The notes beneath the pieces were generated by a model that did no database searches, was not told the DNA's origin, and worked only from the letters and a program-made list of their open reading frames with translations. Of a stretch of 64,000 nucleotides of DNA, positions 1-56,370 are shown piece after piece. The DNA comes from Heloderma charlesbogerti (taxonomy: Eukaryota; Chordata; Lepidosauria; Squamata; Helodermatidae). The translations under genes were made by a program, and so were the position numbers. The stretch spans positions 1 through 64,000 of the forward strand of contig JANEZZ010001504.1 of NCBI GenBank assembly GCA_026122225.1, given 5' to 3'. Each line of letters starts with the position of its first letter. The stretch's first letter is position 1.

Positions 1-228
1 TTACAATGGCGGCGGCGGCAGCCGGTCGAAAGACCGGCTGCCGCTCCCGCCTCGCTCGAACACCCGCTGAACCGCCGGCCGGACCAGCCACTGGGAGGGA
101 CATTCGTAAAAGGTAAGTCCCATCCCGGGGGGGGTGCAGAGGATTTCTCTCCGAAACTTGTTCGGGGGGCCGAACGCGTTGGCGCTCGGCCCCCCGAAGT
201 TTCGGGGAGAAATTCTCCGCCATCCCTA
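1..228. mobile_element. Edge-truncated foldback MITE of the TAGGGATG family
   Basis: The right end reads ...ctccgccatcccta, the inverse of the TAGGGATGGCGGAG internal terminus at 2316. Inside are a GC-rich stem (ccgaacgcgttggcgctcgg at 171-190) and the 'gccggtc'/'gaccggc' hairpin at 21-42, both also present in 2316-2540 and 3490-3719. The left end lies outside the window, so the target duplication cannot be checked. Confidence 0.75.
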
Positions 229-234
229 GGAAAC

Positions 235-365
235 TACAAAGCAATTGGTGGTCAGGCCAGTGGGGTGGGAAAGGTGTAGGGGGCCTGGCTATCTGTGGAA
301 TTCTAGAGGACCTTATTGGGACCCCAGGCAGGCCAGATTTGGCCCATGGGTCTGAGGTTCTCTGC
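235..365. repeat. Fragment of a hAT-like MITE (GAGGTTC-ended family)
   Basis: The stretch with 'ttgggaccccaggcaggcc', 'agatttggcccatgggtctg' and 'aggttct' matches the right end of the better preserved copies at 61139-61499 and 42345-42858. Only that end is present. Confidence 0.5.
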
Positions 366-498
366 ATCTGGAATAAAGGTATCCCAGTTCTTTGCAGCTG
401 CCTTTTCTCCAGTGTTGAGCTACCACTGGGAGTGCATTTATCCATATGAACCCCACTGTTTATGGGATTGACAGGAGAAGCTCTGTCTGTGTGTCATG

Positions 499-685
499 GC
501 ACATAGGAAGCTGACTTATACTGAGTCAGACCATTGCTCCTTTACCCAGTATTGTCAACATTGACTGGCAGCAGCTCTACAGGCTTTCAGGCAGGAGTTT
601 TTACTTCCCCAACTGGAGATGCTGGGGATTGAATGTGGCATCTTCTGTATGCAAAGAAGGTGTTCTACCACTGAGCCACACAGCC
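499..685 (-). mobile_element. tRNA-derived SINE (tRNA-Ala-like head), minus strand
   Basis: Read on the minus strand it begins with a tRNA-like head: an A-box-like 'tggctcagtggtaga' and an anticodon-arm-like 'tttgcatacagaag', followed by a decayed B box. The rest matches the related copies at 22970, 33161 and 50766. It is inactive and diverged. Family name not assigned. Confidence 0.6.
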
Positions 686-729
686 ACTTTCTTACACCTG
701 GTACCTACCCTACAGAACTCTCTTCGAGA

Positions 730-1210
730 TAGGGATGGCACAGGCAACCGATTCAGTCTGGGAATCTGGCAGACCTGCTCCTGCCTGCACCCCTGAGCCC
801 CGCTTGCGGAGCCCCTGCCCCTGCTCGCCTCCTGCCCATGCTTGGTGAATGGCCTGCACTCACCCTGGCAGCCTTGTCAAGCTTCACGGTCGCCATTTTT
901 GGAGAAATAAAATGGCAATCGCAAAAATGTGCAAATTTGCGCAGACGTAAAAATGTGATTTTTGCGAATGCGCAAATTTGCATATGCACGAAAATGCGCA
1001 TTTTCACACATACAAAAACATGCACATTTTTGCTATTGCCTTTTGTTGTTGTTGACATGGTGGCCACAGAGCTTGACAAGGCTGCTGGGGCAAGTGCGGG
1101 CTGCTTACCAAGAGTGTGAGAGCTCAAGTGCAGTCCAGGGACCAGCAAGTGGGGCAGGTGCTGGGCAGGAGTCCAGAGAACCCGGACGGGGGTGAGTTCG
1201 CACATCCCTA
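730..1210. mobile_element. hAT-type foldback MITE, 481 bp
   Basis: Termini are TAGGGATG and CATCCCTA. Flanks CTTCGAGA (722-729) and CTTCCAGA (1211-1218) form an 8-bp target duplication with one mismatch, the size expected for hAT transposases. The interior is a long imperfect palindrome rich in 'aaaatgcgcatttt'-like words, so both strands give similar short open frames. No transposase is encoded. Confidence 0.85.
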
Positions 1211-1319
1211 CTTCCAGAGAGTCTTCTGAGCCTTTCCTAAGGATGAGGGAGGAATTGCTTTAATATGGGCTGACCTAACATACACTTCTTGCACTAGTAT
1301 GCAAACACAATTATCCATT

Positions 1320-1580
1320 GGTTTTCACAGTTTTTCAGTCAAAAGATGTGCACACAAATGTATACGTTAGAGAAAATTTAATACAAATGGGCATATATTA
1401 GGAGAAAATGCTTGCAAAAAAAGAGTGTATATTAGGGAGAAATGTGTTCAAATTTTCATGCAGAAGATTAAAAAAATCATTCTCAAACTGGGAGGTAAAC
1501 AGGATAGAACAAACTTGTGCTTCAAAATCTGTATCAGAATACATTAGTGTAACACATATTACTAAAGATCTACCAGGCCA
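1320..1580. repeat. AT-rich repeat fragment
   Basis: Words such as 'gggcatatattaggagaaaa' and 'gagtgtatattagggagaaa' recur, inverted, in 48890-49090. Probably the interior of a diverged AT-rich MITE; ends not found. Confidence 0.35.
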
Positions 1581-2560
1581 AATTTGCTCATTTTAAAAAA
1601 ATAACTGAAGCTTGAGCTGTGTAGATGTGCAGTGTAAAAGTTTAAAGCTCAAGCGTTAATAGCAAAGTTTATTTGCTCTGTGCCAAACAGTCTCCTACTA
1701 TTCTATGGTTCAGTGGTGGTTTATTTGATCCATGCCAAACAGCGCCTGATCTGACATCACATGTTTTCAACCTGAAACTTAAAGAAATGCTGAGCGATCA
1801 TTTTAAAAAGAACACGCCAAAGAGCGCCTGATCTGACATCACATATTTTTGACCTCAGTTACCTGCATCCTCCCTCTTTCCTTTTTCTGTTTCTGTTTGG
1901 GTTTGTTTTTACTCATTTTGCTTCACAAGGAGGCTTCACAGGGTGCTGCTAGGCCTCGGGGTGGTTGCTAGGGGCAACGGCCATGTTTCCCCTCCTCAGA
2001 TTGCATAGTTTTAAATAGGAATGTATGAAAGTGACTTACCTTTTGTGGATTATGTTGATGGGGGGGAGGCATTCCGTCCCTACCCCCAGGAATGCTCAAT
2101 GGGGGGGAGGCGATCCGTTCCTCCCCCCTGGAATCCTCAATGGCCGGCTGTACTCTGTGGCAGCTCCGTGGAGCAGCCGGCCAGGCCGAGCCAGGCCAGA
2201 GCCATCTGCAGCCGGATTTCCGGCCGCGGAGGCCTCTGGGGAAAAACAAAAAACAAAACCGCGTATGCAAATGGCGGCGGCTATGGCTGCCGCCATTTGC
2301 GTTCCTTATTTTTGGTAGGGATGGCGGAGAATTTCTCCACGAATCTCCGGGAGGCCGAATGCCAACGCATTCGGCCCCCCGAAATCGGTGGTGAAATTCT
2401 CCGCCCCCCTGACCCCCCTGGGATGGGACTTACTTCCTTTGAATGTCCCTCTTGGCGGCGGGTCCTGGCGGCGTTTTGGCGGCGTTTTGGCAGGGGCAGC
2501 GGCCGGTCTTCCAACCGGCCGCCGCCATTACAAAGTAAAGTAAAAACAAACAAACAAACA

Positions 2561-2940
2561 CGTGATAGGCTACGTAACGATTTACGTAGCCTATCATGGC
2601 TAGATTTTCAAAGTCAGCTGTGATAGGCTACATAAATCTTTACGTAGCCTATCACGGTTGACTTTGAAAAAAAAAAGCGTGTACGCAAATGGCGGCGCCC
2701 ATGGGGTATTTGCGTTGCCTGTATTTTCGCCGTAGTCTACATAAATCTTTACATAGACTACCCCTGCCCAAACAAGGAACGCAAATGCCAGCGCCCATGG
2801 ACGCCGCCATTTGCGTACGCTTTTTTTTTTTTCCAAAGTCACCCGTGATAGGCTACATAAAGATTTACGTAGCCTATCACGGCTGACTTTGAAAATCTAG
2901 CCGTGATAGGCTACGTAAATCATTACGTAGCCTATCACGT
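2561..2940. repeat. Inner palindrome of the foldback element
   Basis: Arms 2561-2697 and 2803-2940 are inverted copies with few mismatches, around a centre of about 105 bp. Each arm carries two 34-bp hairpins: 2563-2596 and 2621-2654 on the left, 2846-2879 and 2904-2937 on the right. A fifth lies at 3438-3470. A related weaker stem (ctacataaatatttatgtag type) appears at about 2731, 3198 and 3324. Confidence 0.85.
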
Positions 2941-2974
2941 GTGTGTGTTGTTGTTTTTTTACTTTACTTTTTTT

Positions 2975-3135
2975 ATTTCGTGGCCGGGGAGACGGGGCGC
3001 TTCCCCCCGGCCTGAATTTCGGCGGCGAGGGATGGGGCGCCTCCCGCCCAGCCTGAATTTTGGCTGGGAGGGGCGGGGAGCCTCCCCACTGCCAAGAATT
3101 TCGGGGGGAGAACCGAAGCGCTTCCCCCCCACCGC
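2975..3135. repeat. GC-rich degenerate tandem units inside the foldback element
   Basis: Three or four diverged units of about 45 bp share 'ggggcgcttccccccggcc' and 'tgaatttcgg'-like words. The region is CpG-rich but looks like element interior rather than a host promoter. Confidence 0.5.
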
Positions 3136-5036
3136 AAAGCAAGCTGCGGGACCAGGTAAGGGACTTTCATCCATCCTTAATTTTTGGCCGTCTGAATCTA
3201 CATAAATATTTATGTAGACTATGACGGCGAAAATAAAGGGGAACGCAAATATTCTAAATATTTATGTAAGCTAAAACGGCCCACTACGCTATTTGCATTC
3301 CCCTTTATTTTCGCCGTCATAATCTACGTAAATATTTACATAGACTAAGACGGCCAAAAATAAGGAATGCAAATGGCGGCGGCCATAGCCGCCGCCATTT
3401 GCATACATGTTTTTTTTTTTTTAAACCCACCCAGCCATGATAGGCTACGTAAAGATTTACGTAGCCTATTGCATCTTTTTTTTTTTTTTAACAAGACCGG
3501 AAATGGCGGCGGTGGCAGCCGGTCGGAAGACCAGCCGCCACAGCCGGCGCTGCTGAAGCCGCCGCCGCCCGGAAGCTCTGCCCCAGGTAAGTCTCGTCCC
3601 GGGGGGGATCCGCGGGGGGGTAGGGGGGTGGCAGGCCATTCCGTCACGGAGTTCAGGGGGCCAAATGCACTGTCATTCGGCCTCACCGAGATCCGTGGTG
3701 GAATTCTCTGCCATCCCTAGTTTTAAATGAGATGAATCAGAGAGTGAGGAGGGAGGGGCTATCGTTGCTGCTCCCATGATGCCCTGCATGTGGGTGGGGG
3801 TTGTGTATTTGTGTGTATGTGGGGGGGAGGGGGTAGTGGGCAGGGTGATGCAGCAGGAGTGGGTGGGGTGCAAGCCTGGCACCATATCGGATGGCTCTGG
3901 CTCAAGGCAGATGAGAGAAAGGTGGCGTTTTTTCTTCTCTGCCAACCCTGTCTCACGTTTTAGTGTTCAGGCCTGGGGATGGGGTTGGGGCTTTTTTGGT
4001 AGGGGCTTGGAACACCCCCTTTCCCTGCAACAGAGGATGGGAGGGTTTGTCTATGCTTTCATCTAAAGGAAGGAGGCTCTTATGGAAGGAGGGAGGCTAA
4101 GTGTGTTGGTGAATGAGAGGGAGGGAGGTGGGTTGTTAGACCCCATTAGCGGTGGTTGGGGGAGGATTGCTTTAGTGTAGTGGGAAGCAGTCATAATATT
4201 GGGGTGCTTATTGAAGGGAAGCTGATACAGGACATAACTGGAAAGTTGAGAGAGGAAGAGGGAGGGAAAGAAGTAAATGCCCCCTGAAAGTTTTTCCAGT
4301 GGCAACAGAAATGGTCAACCATATTTTCATCCGATCATTCTCAGGCAACGCGGGCTTTACACTAGTATGTGAATATTGCAGAAAGTGAAACGTCCATCCC
4401 AGGCCCTTCTTGTTGTAGTTATTTCTCTCATATTGACATTTCAGAAGTAAATTGTTTTAAAATATATTTCTCTTCTGTAATTATGCATTTTTTAGAGATT
4501 GTACAATTTATGTCAAAATCCTATGTACTCCTACCAGGGAGTATGCCCCATTCAATACAGTGTGACTTTCTTCTGAATAAACTTACATTGGATTGTGCTG
4601 CTTGTTATAGATTTACCGTCTTATTGCTTTTATTGTTGTTTATGGTGAGCTGCCTTGGGCAATTTTTGGCAGGAAATTGTAAGATCTAATGCCCCTAAAT
4701 CAAAGAGCAATGGTTTATTATTGCTGTTCATCATACCAGATAAAGAGCTATTTGCCTATGTTATTTGGCAACTTGAGAACAGCAGAGTGGATGAGAGGCA
4801 TAACAGTTCAGCTGTGAGCAAGCCATCTAAATAAAGAGACAGATTCATCTACGAAGCCTCCAAGTGCTACTGTAAATGGAAGCAAAGGATTGTGAGCAAA
4901 CTATTTCCCACTATATATGAGCTGTCGCTCTGAGGCAATATCTGGATGCTGCAGGCACCAACAGAACAGTTCTGTATGGTTAGGTGGGATAGAACCGGGC
5001 ATCAGCGGTTGGCTGGCAGTATGCAAAGGGCTAGAT

Positions 5037-5200
5037 GCCCCTGGTCTTGTCTGATCTCGGAAGCTAAGCTGGGTCAGCCCTGGTTAGTACTTGGATGGGA
5101 GATGGCTTGGGAATCAGGCTTCCTGCACTGAGCAAGGGGTTGGACTCGATGGTCTTGTAAGCCCCCTTCCAACCCTATGTTTCTATGATTCTATGATCCC
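5037..5200 (+). mobile_element. 5S rRNA-derived SINE with CR1-like tail
   Basis: 5037-5120 matches the internal part of vertebrate 5S rRNA: 'ctgatctcggaagctaagc' with the box A region at 5061-5073, and 'tggttagtacttggatggga' (box C) at 5081-5100. At about 5121 it switches to a CR1 3' end ('gggttggactcgatgg', 'ccttccaaccctatg', ending in ATTCTATG-type repeats), the same tail as the CR1 copy at 48204-48375. The 5' end of the 5S part is diverged or missing, so it is not a functional 5S gene. Confidence 0.8.
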
Positions 5201-5241
5201 GCACAGTGTTATAGGGAGTCAGCAGTGGAGGCTAGTAGATA

Positions 5242-5617
5242 GGGCAATCTCTACAACCAGCCTACAATCCTGCATTTAAAACGGGGCTTTCTGCTTCCAT
5301 TTTCAATGCAGGATCACCACGGACTCCCTTTATACGCACTTCCTTCCCCCCCTCTTCTCCCCGTATCTGAGTCTTCCATTATCTTTCATTGATCTCGCTC
5401 CTCTTCTTGCTGCTGTTACGCTTTTCATGGAGGAAACTGAAGCGGAACACAATGGGGTAATTTGACAGCTCATTATCTGCGATCTATTTAAAAACGGGAC
5501 AAAGGGCATTTAGTGCAGGAGACGCCTTGGAAGGTCACGGCATCATGTAAAGAGCCCATAAACGTCCGTGAAGGAACAATCTCAATCGCAGAATAAAAGC
5601 TCAGTGTGAAAGAGCCC
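5242..5617. mobile_element. MITE of the GGGC-TCTCTACACC family
   Basis: The left end 'gggcaatctctacaacc' and right end 'gtgtgaaagagccc' are diverged inverted termini. The body, with 'tttaaaacggggctttctgc' and 'ggaggaaactgaagcggaac', is shared with 16774-17163, 21551-21790 and the start of 34713-35451. Target duplication unclear. Confidence 0.65.
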
Positions 5618-5992
5618 AGAGTGAAGGGCCTAAACTCATCCAGTAAAGTTTCCCTCCCCAAGAAGGCTTTTGGCAGCCAGGCAAAGACATTTCTGTTCTC
5701 CCATACATTCTGGGTTCTAGATTTTACCATTTAGATTTGCCTGTAAAGTACTGGAATGGCTGCCTTTATATGTTGTATTTCTTGTGCTGATTATTGTTGC
5801 TTTTACAGTGTACTGATTTTATTATATTATCTTGTAACCCTCCCAGAGAACTGAAAACCAGCTTCTGTATTATTCCACAAGCAAATTACTTGTTGTCTTT
5901 AAAATAAGAACGGCTCTTCAGAGTTTAGTGTGAAGCCATCTGTTAAGTGTCTTCAGCTGAGCCAGTGGACGAAGGGGAAAGTTTTTCTAATG

Positions 5993-6110
5993 CAGGGGTG
6001 GGCAGCCTATGGCTATCCAGATGTTTTGGTCTACAACTCCCGTCAGCCCTAGCCAGCCTAAATGATGGTGAGGGATTATGGGAGTTGTAGGTCAGAACAT
6101 CTCTTCTTGT
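5993..6110. mobile_element. Palindromic hAT MITE (Buster-like), damaged right end
   Basis: CAGGGGTGGGCAGCC start, 'ccagatgttttggtctacaa' left arm and 'gggagttgtaggtcagaaca' right arm. The right terminus is degraded, so no duplication is readable. Confidence 0.7.
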
Positions 6111-6205
6111 GGGCTGGTGGACGTAGGAGTGGATGGAGAGTAGACAGTAAGAACACGTTCTTTTTTTTTATTAGATCATATGTCTGGACCTCTTAGACCC
6201 TAAGG

Positions 6206-6500
6206 CAGGGGTGGGCAACACATCACGGGGGGGTCTCATGTGGCCCATTGGCTCCCCAATGTGCCTATTTTATTTTTACAAGAAAAAGGTTTTTTTTAAA
6301 GTCGTGGTTTGCCACTGAAACAGCTATGGAGGCTTAGAATGGACAAATTTAGCTTGCTTTGGTAGCAAACTGTGACTTTCAAAAATTCTCCCCCCTTTTT
6401 ATGATGGTGGTGGGGTGGTGGTGGAGTATGATCTGTGGCAGGTTGGGGGGAGAGGCAAAATTGGCCCCTGGACTGTCCAAAGTTGCCCACTCCTTCCCTG
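6206..6500. mobile_element. hAT-like MITE with GTTGCCCA termini
   Basis: The start CAGGGGTGGGCAACA and the end GTTGCCCACTCCTTCCCTG are inverted termini 295 bp apart. The interior differs from the 135-bp palindromic family. Flanks CCCTAAGG and ACACTTAA do not give a clean duplication. Confidence 0.6.
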
Positions 6501-6696
6501 ACACTTAAGGCATGTCTGTGCAAGAATCCCCCCTCCCCCTGCTGCACTGTTTCCATATATTTGTTTTTCCAGTCTTTGGACATCCACCCATGACACAAGG
6601 GGCCAAGGGGATTTCATTTGCTTTGGGCAAATTTCCCCTTTTTTCACTTGTTTGTTTTAACCACAATTTCATGTGCATCAAAGCTAATATTTTTCG

Positions 6697-6764
6697 ATGC
6701 TAACCAGGTTCCATCTCAACCAGGGCTTGCAAACCCTGGTTAAGATAGGAATCCTGGTTAGCAT
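6697..6764. repeat. Nested inverted repeat
   Basis: The outer arms ATGCTAACCAGG (6697-6708) and CCTGGTTAGCAT (6753-6764) are perfect complements; inner arms AACCAGGG (6717-6724) and CCCTGGTT (6734-6741) lie between them. Likely the core of a small MITE of unknown family. Confidence 0.6.
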
Positions 6765-7478
6765 TAGCCATGCTCGGTGTGAGTGCAGACATAATGCTAG
6801 ACCACGATGAATGCTGACAAAGATAGGGTGGGGAATTCATACAGGAATGGGGAGGAGGATGGAGGAAGAAATATGAAAGACCACATCATACTCCTGGTCT
6901 TTTAAGCATGGTCAAGAGATTGATGGAATTATTTCTATGCTGGGCAATTAAGATCAGTAGTCTGGAGACAGATAGCTTTTACTAGGTTGTACCCATTAAT
7001 CACTGGAGTGTGCTTTTTCATGGTGCACCAATGATTGCCAAGGTCCTATTTTAAAACAAACACACCACCTTTCCAAAACCAGTAGAGCAATACTATTTTT
7101 CTAACAAATAGCTTTTAAAAATACATAGAATAATGTGATTATTTAAAATCTATTTACTCACGAGTGTGAAAAAGTTCACAGCTGGTGAAAATTAACAGCT
7201 CACTTGTGTACATTCTTGACTCAAAATGTGGGTTTTAGATGCAATGTGTAATAATTAAGGTATCAATCAGGATACTTAAGCAGACCAATTCCTTTCCTGT
7301 TCATGTTAATTGTTGCATCTTTTTTATTGCATTGGTTGGGTTTAAAATTAAAAAAAAAATCTCATCCCTTCTAGGATTAGATGTGCCCTTGAAATGTGAA
7401 TGTGATTTCTGGAATTGCAAGGAAAGGGCTTTTGGGTCCCATTGCATGCTTTTATGTATGTCTGTTTTTCACCTGCAG

Positions 7479-52933
<45,455 letters not shown>

Positions 52934-53335
52934 TGATATATTTGTTAAGCACCTAAAGCACCAGGCGTTTGGCGGGGGGAACTGGCATCCACCACTTTTC
53001 CTCCCAGATATCCCAGAATGACACAACTCCTAGGATATTCTGGGAAGATGAAATGGAGGCTGCCAGGAAGTAGTTGCCACAATCAGCTGTGCTGTTGCCA
53101 GAAAAGGTAAGCCCCACACCCCCAAATGAGTGACAAATTGGTGCGAATAAGGTAACAAAAATGAGCCCCATTCACACCTATTTGCTTCTGAAAGCATTCC
53201 TATCGATACTGTTGGTTTAATGCCATTTGGTTTAATTTTTCATTTGTTACAAAACAAATGCCATCCCCCAATAGGAAGAATTTTTTTAAAAGAAAAGACT
53301 GTGGCTACAGACTTACAGCTTAAATCAGCCTTCAC

Positions 53336-53445
53336 CAACCTGGTGCCCCTCCAGATGTGTTGGACTATAATGCTCAGCCACTGGCCATGCTGGCTGGGGG
53401 TGCTGGAGGTTGTAGTCTAACACATCTGGAGGTTGGTGAAAGCTG
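53336..53445. mobile_element. Palindromic hAT MITE (Buster-like), 110 bp
   Basis: CAGCCTTCACCAACC start, GGTTGGTGAAAGCTG end. Duplication GCTTAAAT / GTCTAAAT (53328-53335, 53446-53453), 6 of 8, central TA. Confidence 0.83.
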
Positions 53446-53608
53446 GTCTAAATAAACATAAAAAGAGCAAGGGGGAAAGGAAGGCATCAGGGAAAGCCAA
53501 AGAGAATAGCTAGGCCTCTTTTTAAAGGCACATTCAAGGGGAACTGGGATGCTGTTTAAATATCAATGGGCAATAAATTCCGATAGCAAGGTTCAGCTAA
53601 TGAACAAG

Positions 53609-53871
53609 GGGCATAATCTAACGGGGCACTTACGCCCCCGCCGAATCCCTTCCACCCCACCAGTGTTGTTGTGCAAGCAGCACCCACCGCTTCCACATAA
53701 GGGAGCTCTGCTGACCTGCCCCCTTCCAGAAATGAGAGTTTCCACTCATTTTGGGGCTTCCACTAGGAAGCACCAAATCTCCCTTGTGTAAGTGGCGGGT
53801 CCTGCTTGCGCAACGGCATCGGCAGGACCCACCGCTTGCGGAAGCGCCCCATTGGATTCTGTCCAAGGGCA
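53609..53871. mobile_element. MITE with GGGGC termini, about 263 bp
   Basis: 'ctaacggggcacttacgc' at the left and 'gcggaagcgccccattgg' at the right are imperfect inverted termini; 'cagcacccaccgcttcc' and 'caggacccaccgcttgcgg' occur inside. A related fragment is at 23280-23420. Confidence 0.55.
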
Positions 53872-54929
53872 GAGTCTAGTAATGGAAAAGGAGATCCCAG
53901 ATTTGGAAAGGGTATTGGTTCCTGATGACCAAAAGGAGTGAGGTGAAGTATAATGGGATACAAGAGAAGAAAGAAAAAGAGCAGGTAAGAGAATGAAGAG
54001 ATTTAAAAGGAAGTTCTTATCGTTTGTAGTGATGCTAATGATGTGTTTGCCTCTGTTGCTTGGTAACAAGTGTGCTATTATGACTGGAATTCCTGGAAGC
54101 ATGTGTGGAAAACAGAGAAGCTCTCTGCTCTTTGTACCTGAAATTCAGTTCCATCCAATTCATAATAGTGGGAAGTCTACCTTTGCAAAAATATTGGTTA
54201 GTTCAGGTTACAATTAAAGACTTCTTCTTTTAAGTAGAACTTTGTTCTAGCTCATAAGATGTTATTTTTTTAAAAAACAGCAAGATCTTTATTCACATTT
54301 TTTGGAAATGAAATTAGTCGAAAACTTTTGCAGTTTACTGACATGGCAGTATGTTTGCCGCTTTTTAAGCTATCAGTTCTGTGTTAGGGCCTTGCTCGCC
54401 ATGGTTGGAGCAAGCAAGTAAAACCAAAGACAAACTGATGCCTCTTTATTTTATTCTCCTAGATAAATCAAACCATAAAATAAGGTGTGTGTTTTTTAAA
54501 GATTATATACATTTTCCTTAATATTCCTTTGGAGAGAAGAAAAAGCTAACTTTAAAATATTTTGCAAAATTTAAATTTTATTGTAGATTTATTTTAAAGC
54601 ATTGGTGCTTCTATTAGATCAAGTATTTATTATTGTCTAAAAGACAGTAATGGGGGAATCAGCTAGATGTAAGGTGGCTACTTCTGTACTCCCAAAAAGG
54701 AGAAAATTTATCACCAAAAAAGGAAACAGAAGATGACACTGGTTTGCATAAAATTTGCATGTGCTAATTTATAGATGCAAATTTAGAAACAACTGCTTCA
54801 AATAGAGGATTGTCCTTGGTCATCCCTTCAGAGAGAGAGAACTCTCCTTTGTAAAGGAGGACATATGGCCACTATAACTAGATATTCACCAGAAAAGTAT
54901 TCTTTTTTTTCTGTTTCAAAAGTTGGAAG

Positions 54930-56370
54930 ACAAGCCAGAGTATGGGTTGAGTATGGGTTGTTGTTGAATCGTGGGTTGCCATTGAATTAAGGGTTGTAGT
55001 TATGCTTGAACTCTGCACTATGGTTTAACTTTGGGTTGTTAATCATGAACAGCCCAGACTTCACAACCCAAGAAAAACCATAGGCTCCTGGGTTGTTTGT
55101 AGTTAACAACCCATAGTTAAACCATAGTGCAGGGTTCACACATAATGACAATCCACAATTCAACAGCAACCCATGATTCAATGACAACCCATACTCAGGG
55201 TTGTAGTTATGTGTGAACGCATGGTTTATTTAACCCATGGATGGTTGCTGTACCCAGGGTTGTCTGGCAGACAAACAAACTGTGGTTTGTTTTCTCAAAC
55301 CTTAACTGAGTTTGCAGACATGACAACCCATCATGGGTGACAAGCTATAGTGGGGTGTCGTCTCATGTGAACACAGACAGATTCCCGCAGGGTAGCATGT
55401 GTGTGGGCAACAAGCCACCCTAACAACCCATGGCTTGTCTCAGGGGTTGTTGTACCCATGATGGGTTGGTGTGTTATCCGAACCTTGCACTGCCAACCCA
55501 TCGTGGGCTGCAGGCTTTGGCAAGTGAGCTTCTCGGCAGAGCCCCCTGCTGCTCTTGCTGTGCGATCTGGCCTGTGCCACGGTGACAGCCACTCCACCAG
55601 TGCCCAAGCAGGGGCTGTCACTCATTCGGCAACCCTTTAAAAAAATTGTGCCCCGACATTCGCACAAAATGGGGCCCGTTTTTTAAAATAATTATTATTT
55701 TCAGCCCTGGGAATATGCACAAGTGCTTTTGCAATTTTTCTGCCTCCACGTCCCCTGGGATACATGCCAGAGCTGGCTGGAGGAGCAAGGGGGAAGGAGG
55801 GGAGAACAACCCACAGTAAGCCTTTCATCTGTCGGGCTCACCGTGGGTTGTTCTGATGACAAGCCACACTGTGTAGCTTATTTTTTATGTATTTTACTGC
55901 TGTAAGCTGCTTTGTGAGGGCTTCTGCCCTGGAAGGTGGCCAAGAAATATTTTAAACAAACAAACAAACAAATAAATAAAATATTTTGCAGGGTGGGTTG
56001 TCATGTCGTGCAAACTCGGCACTTGAGTTGTTTGTTCCACTCCTCTTTCACCCGCTCCCTCCCATTATCCCAAGTGTGTATGCAGTTCTGTAATACTAGC
56101 ATAAAGAGTGGCTGGGGGATTTTTACCACTCTTGCCCACCACCTCTGTAGCCTGGTGAAACAACCCATGGTTCTGGGTTCGCAGATAACAACAAGCCATG
56201 GTGTAAGCAACCCAGAGTTCATAAGCAAACAACAAACCATGGGTTCTCTTTTTGGGTTGTTCGTGGTTAACAAACCATGGTTTGTTGTGGCCACATTCAC
56301 ATATCACAAGAACCCAGAATTCAACAACCCATACTATCAATTAGCATTATATGTGAACCAGGCCACTCTT
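54930..56370. repeat. Palindrome cluster with many 'acaaccca / tgggttgt' motifs
   Basis: The motif appears dozens of times on both strands. Left (54940-55330) and right (56155-56365) parts are diverged inverted copies, e.g. 'gttaacaacccatagttaaa' against 'ggttaacaaaccatggtttg'. 55865-55980 between them is a LINE/SINE-type tail ending in AAAC/AAAT repeats. Likely a foldback MITE with later insertions; ends and duplication not fixed. Confidence 0.65.

Larger units (their letters stand above)
2016..3719. mobile_element. Large hAT-type foldback element, 1704 bp, with many hairpins
   Basis: Outer termini are TAGGAATG (2016) and CATCCCTA (to 3719), flanked by a perfect 8-bp duplication GTTTTAAA (2008-2015 and 3720-3727). 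A second terminus, TAGGGATGGCGGAG at 2316, pairs with the right end over about 220 bp (2316-2540 against 3490-3719). Inside are at least five copies of a 34-bp hairpin built on TGATAGGCTACGTAA, hairpins built on GCAAATGGCGGC (2267-2300, 3373-3406) and GC-rich tandem units. Short open frames across it are by-products of symmetry and GC content. No transposase is seen. It may be a composite of an inner element inside an older one. Confidence 0.85.
1..7478 (+). other. GRHL2 intron 1, 3' end, with unassigned stretches
   Basis: No coding exon is seen here; nothing resembles the first coding exon (a start codon with only a few further residues). Besides the elements listed separately, 3728-4530 is low-complexity G-rich then unassigned sequence, 4536-4605 is a short piece of a common reptile interspersed repeat (CCATTGAA and CTTCTGA motifs), 5640-5990 and 6840-7478 show nothing I recognise. 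A promoter cannot be argued from sequence alone: the CpG-rich parts are transposon-derived. Confidence 0.8.

Noticed and set aside
753..1205. 150-codon minus-strand open frame
   Set aside because: Lies inside the 730-1210 foldback MITE; plus-strand frames give a similar peptide because the element is palindromic.
2021..2623. 200-codon open frame
   Set aside because: GC-rich interior of the foldback element, no domain resemblance, conflicts with frames on the other strand.
2563..3470. CRISPR-like array from regularly repeated 34-bp palindromes
   Set aside because: Spacing is irregular, copies are in symmetric arms of a eukaryotic foldback element, and the genome is vertebrate.
2900..3720. 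CpG-island promoter of GRHL2
   Set aside because: The GC-rich sequence is the interior and right end of a transposon with a perfect target duplication; exon 1 is not nearby.
5037..5120. Functional 5S rRNA gene
   Set aside because: Lacks the 5' part and is fused to a CR1 tail with no terminal T run; a SINE or chimeric retrocopy.
6206..6500. Member of the central-TA duplication group
   Set aside because: Flanks CCCTAAGG and ACACTTAA do not match position by position, so it was left out of the count.
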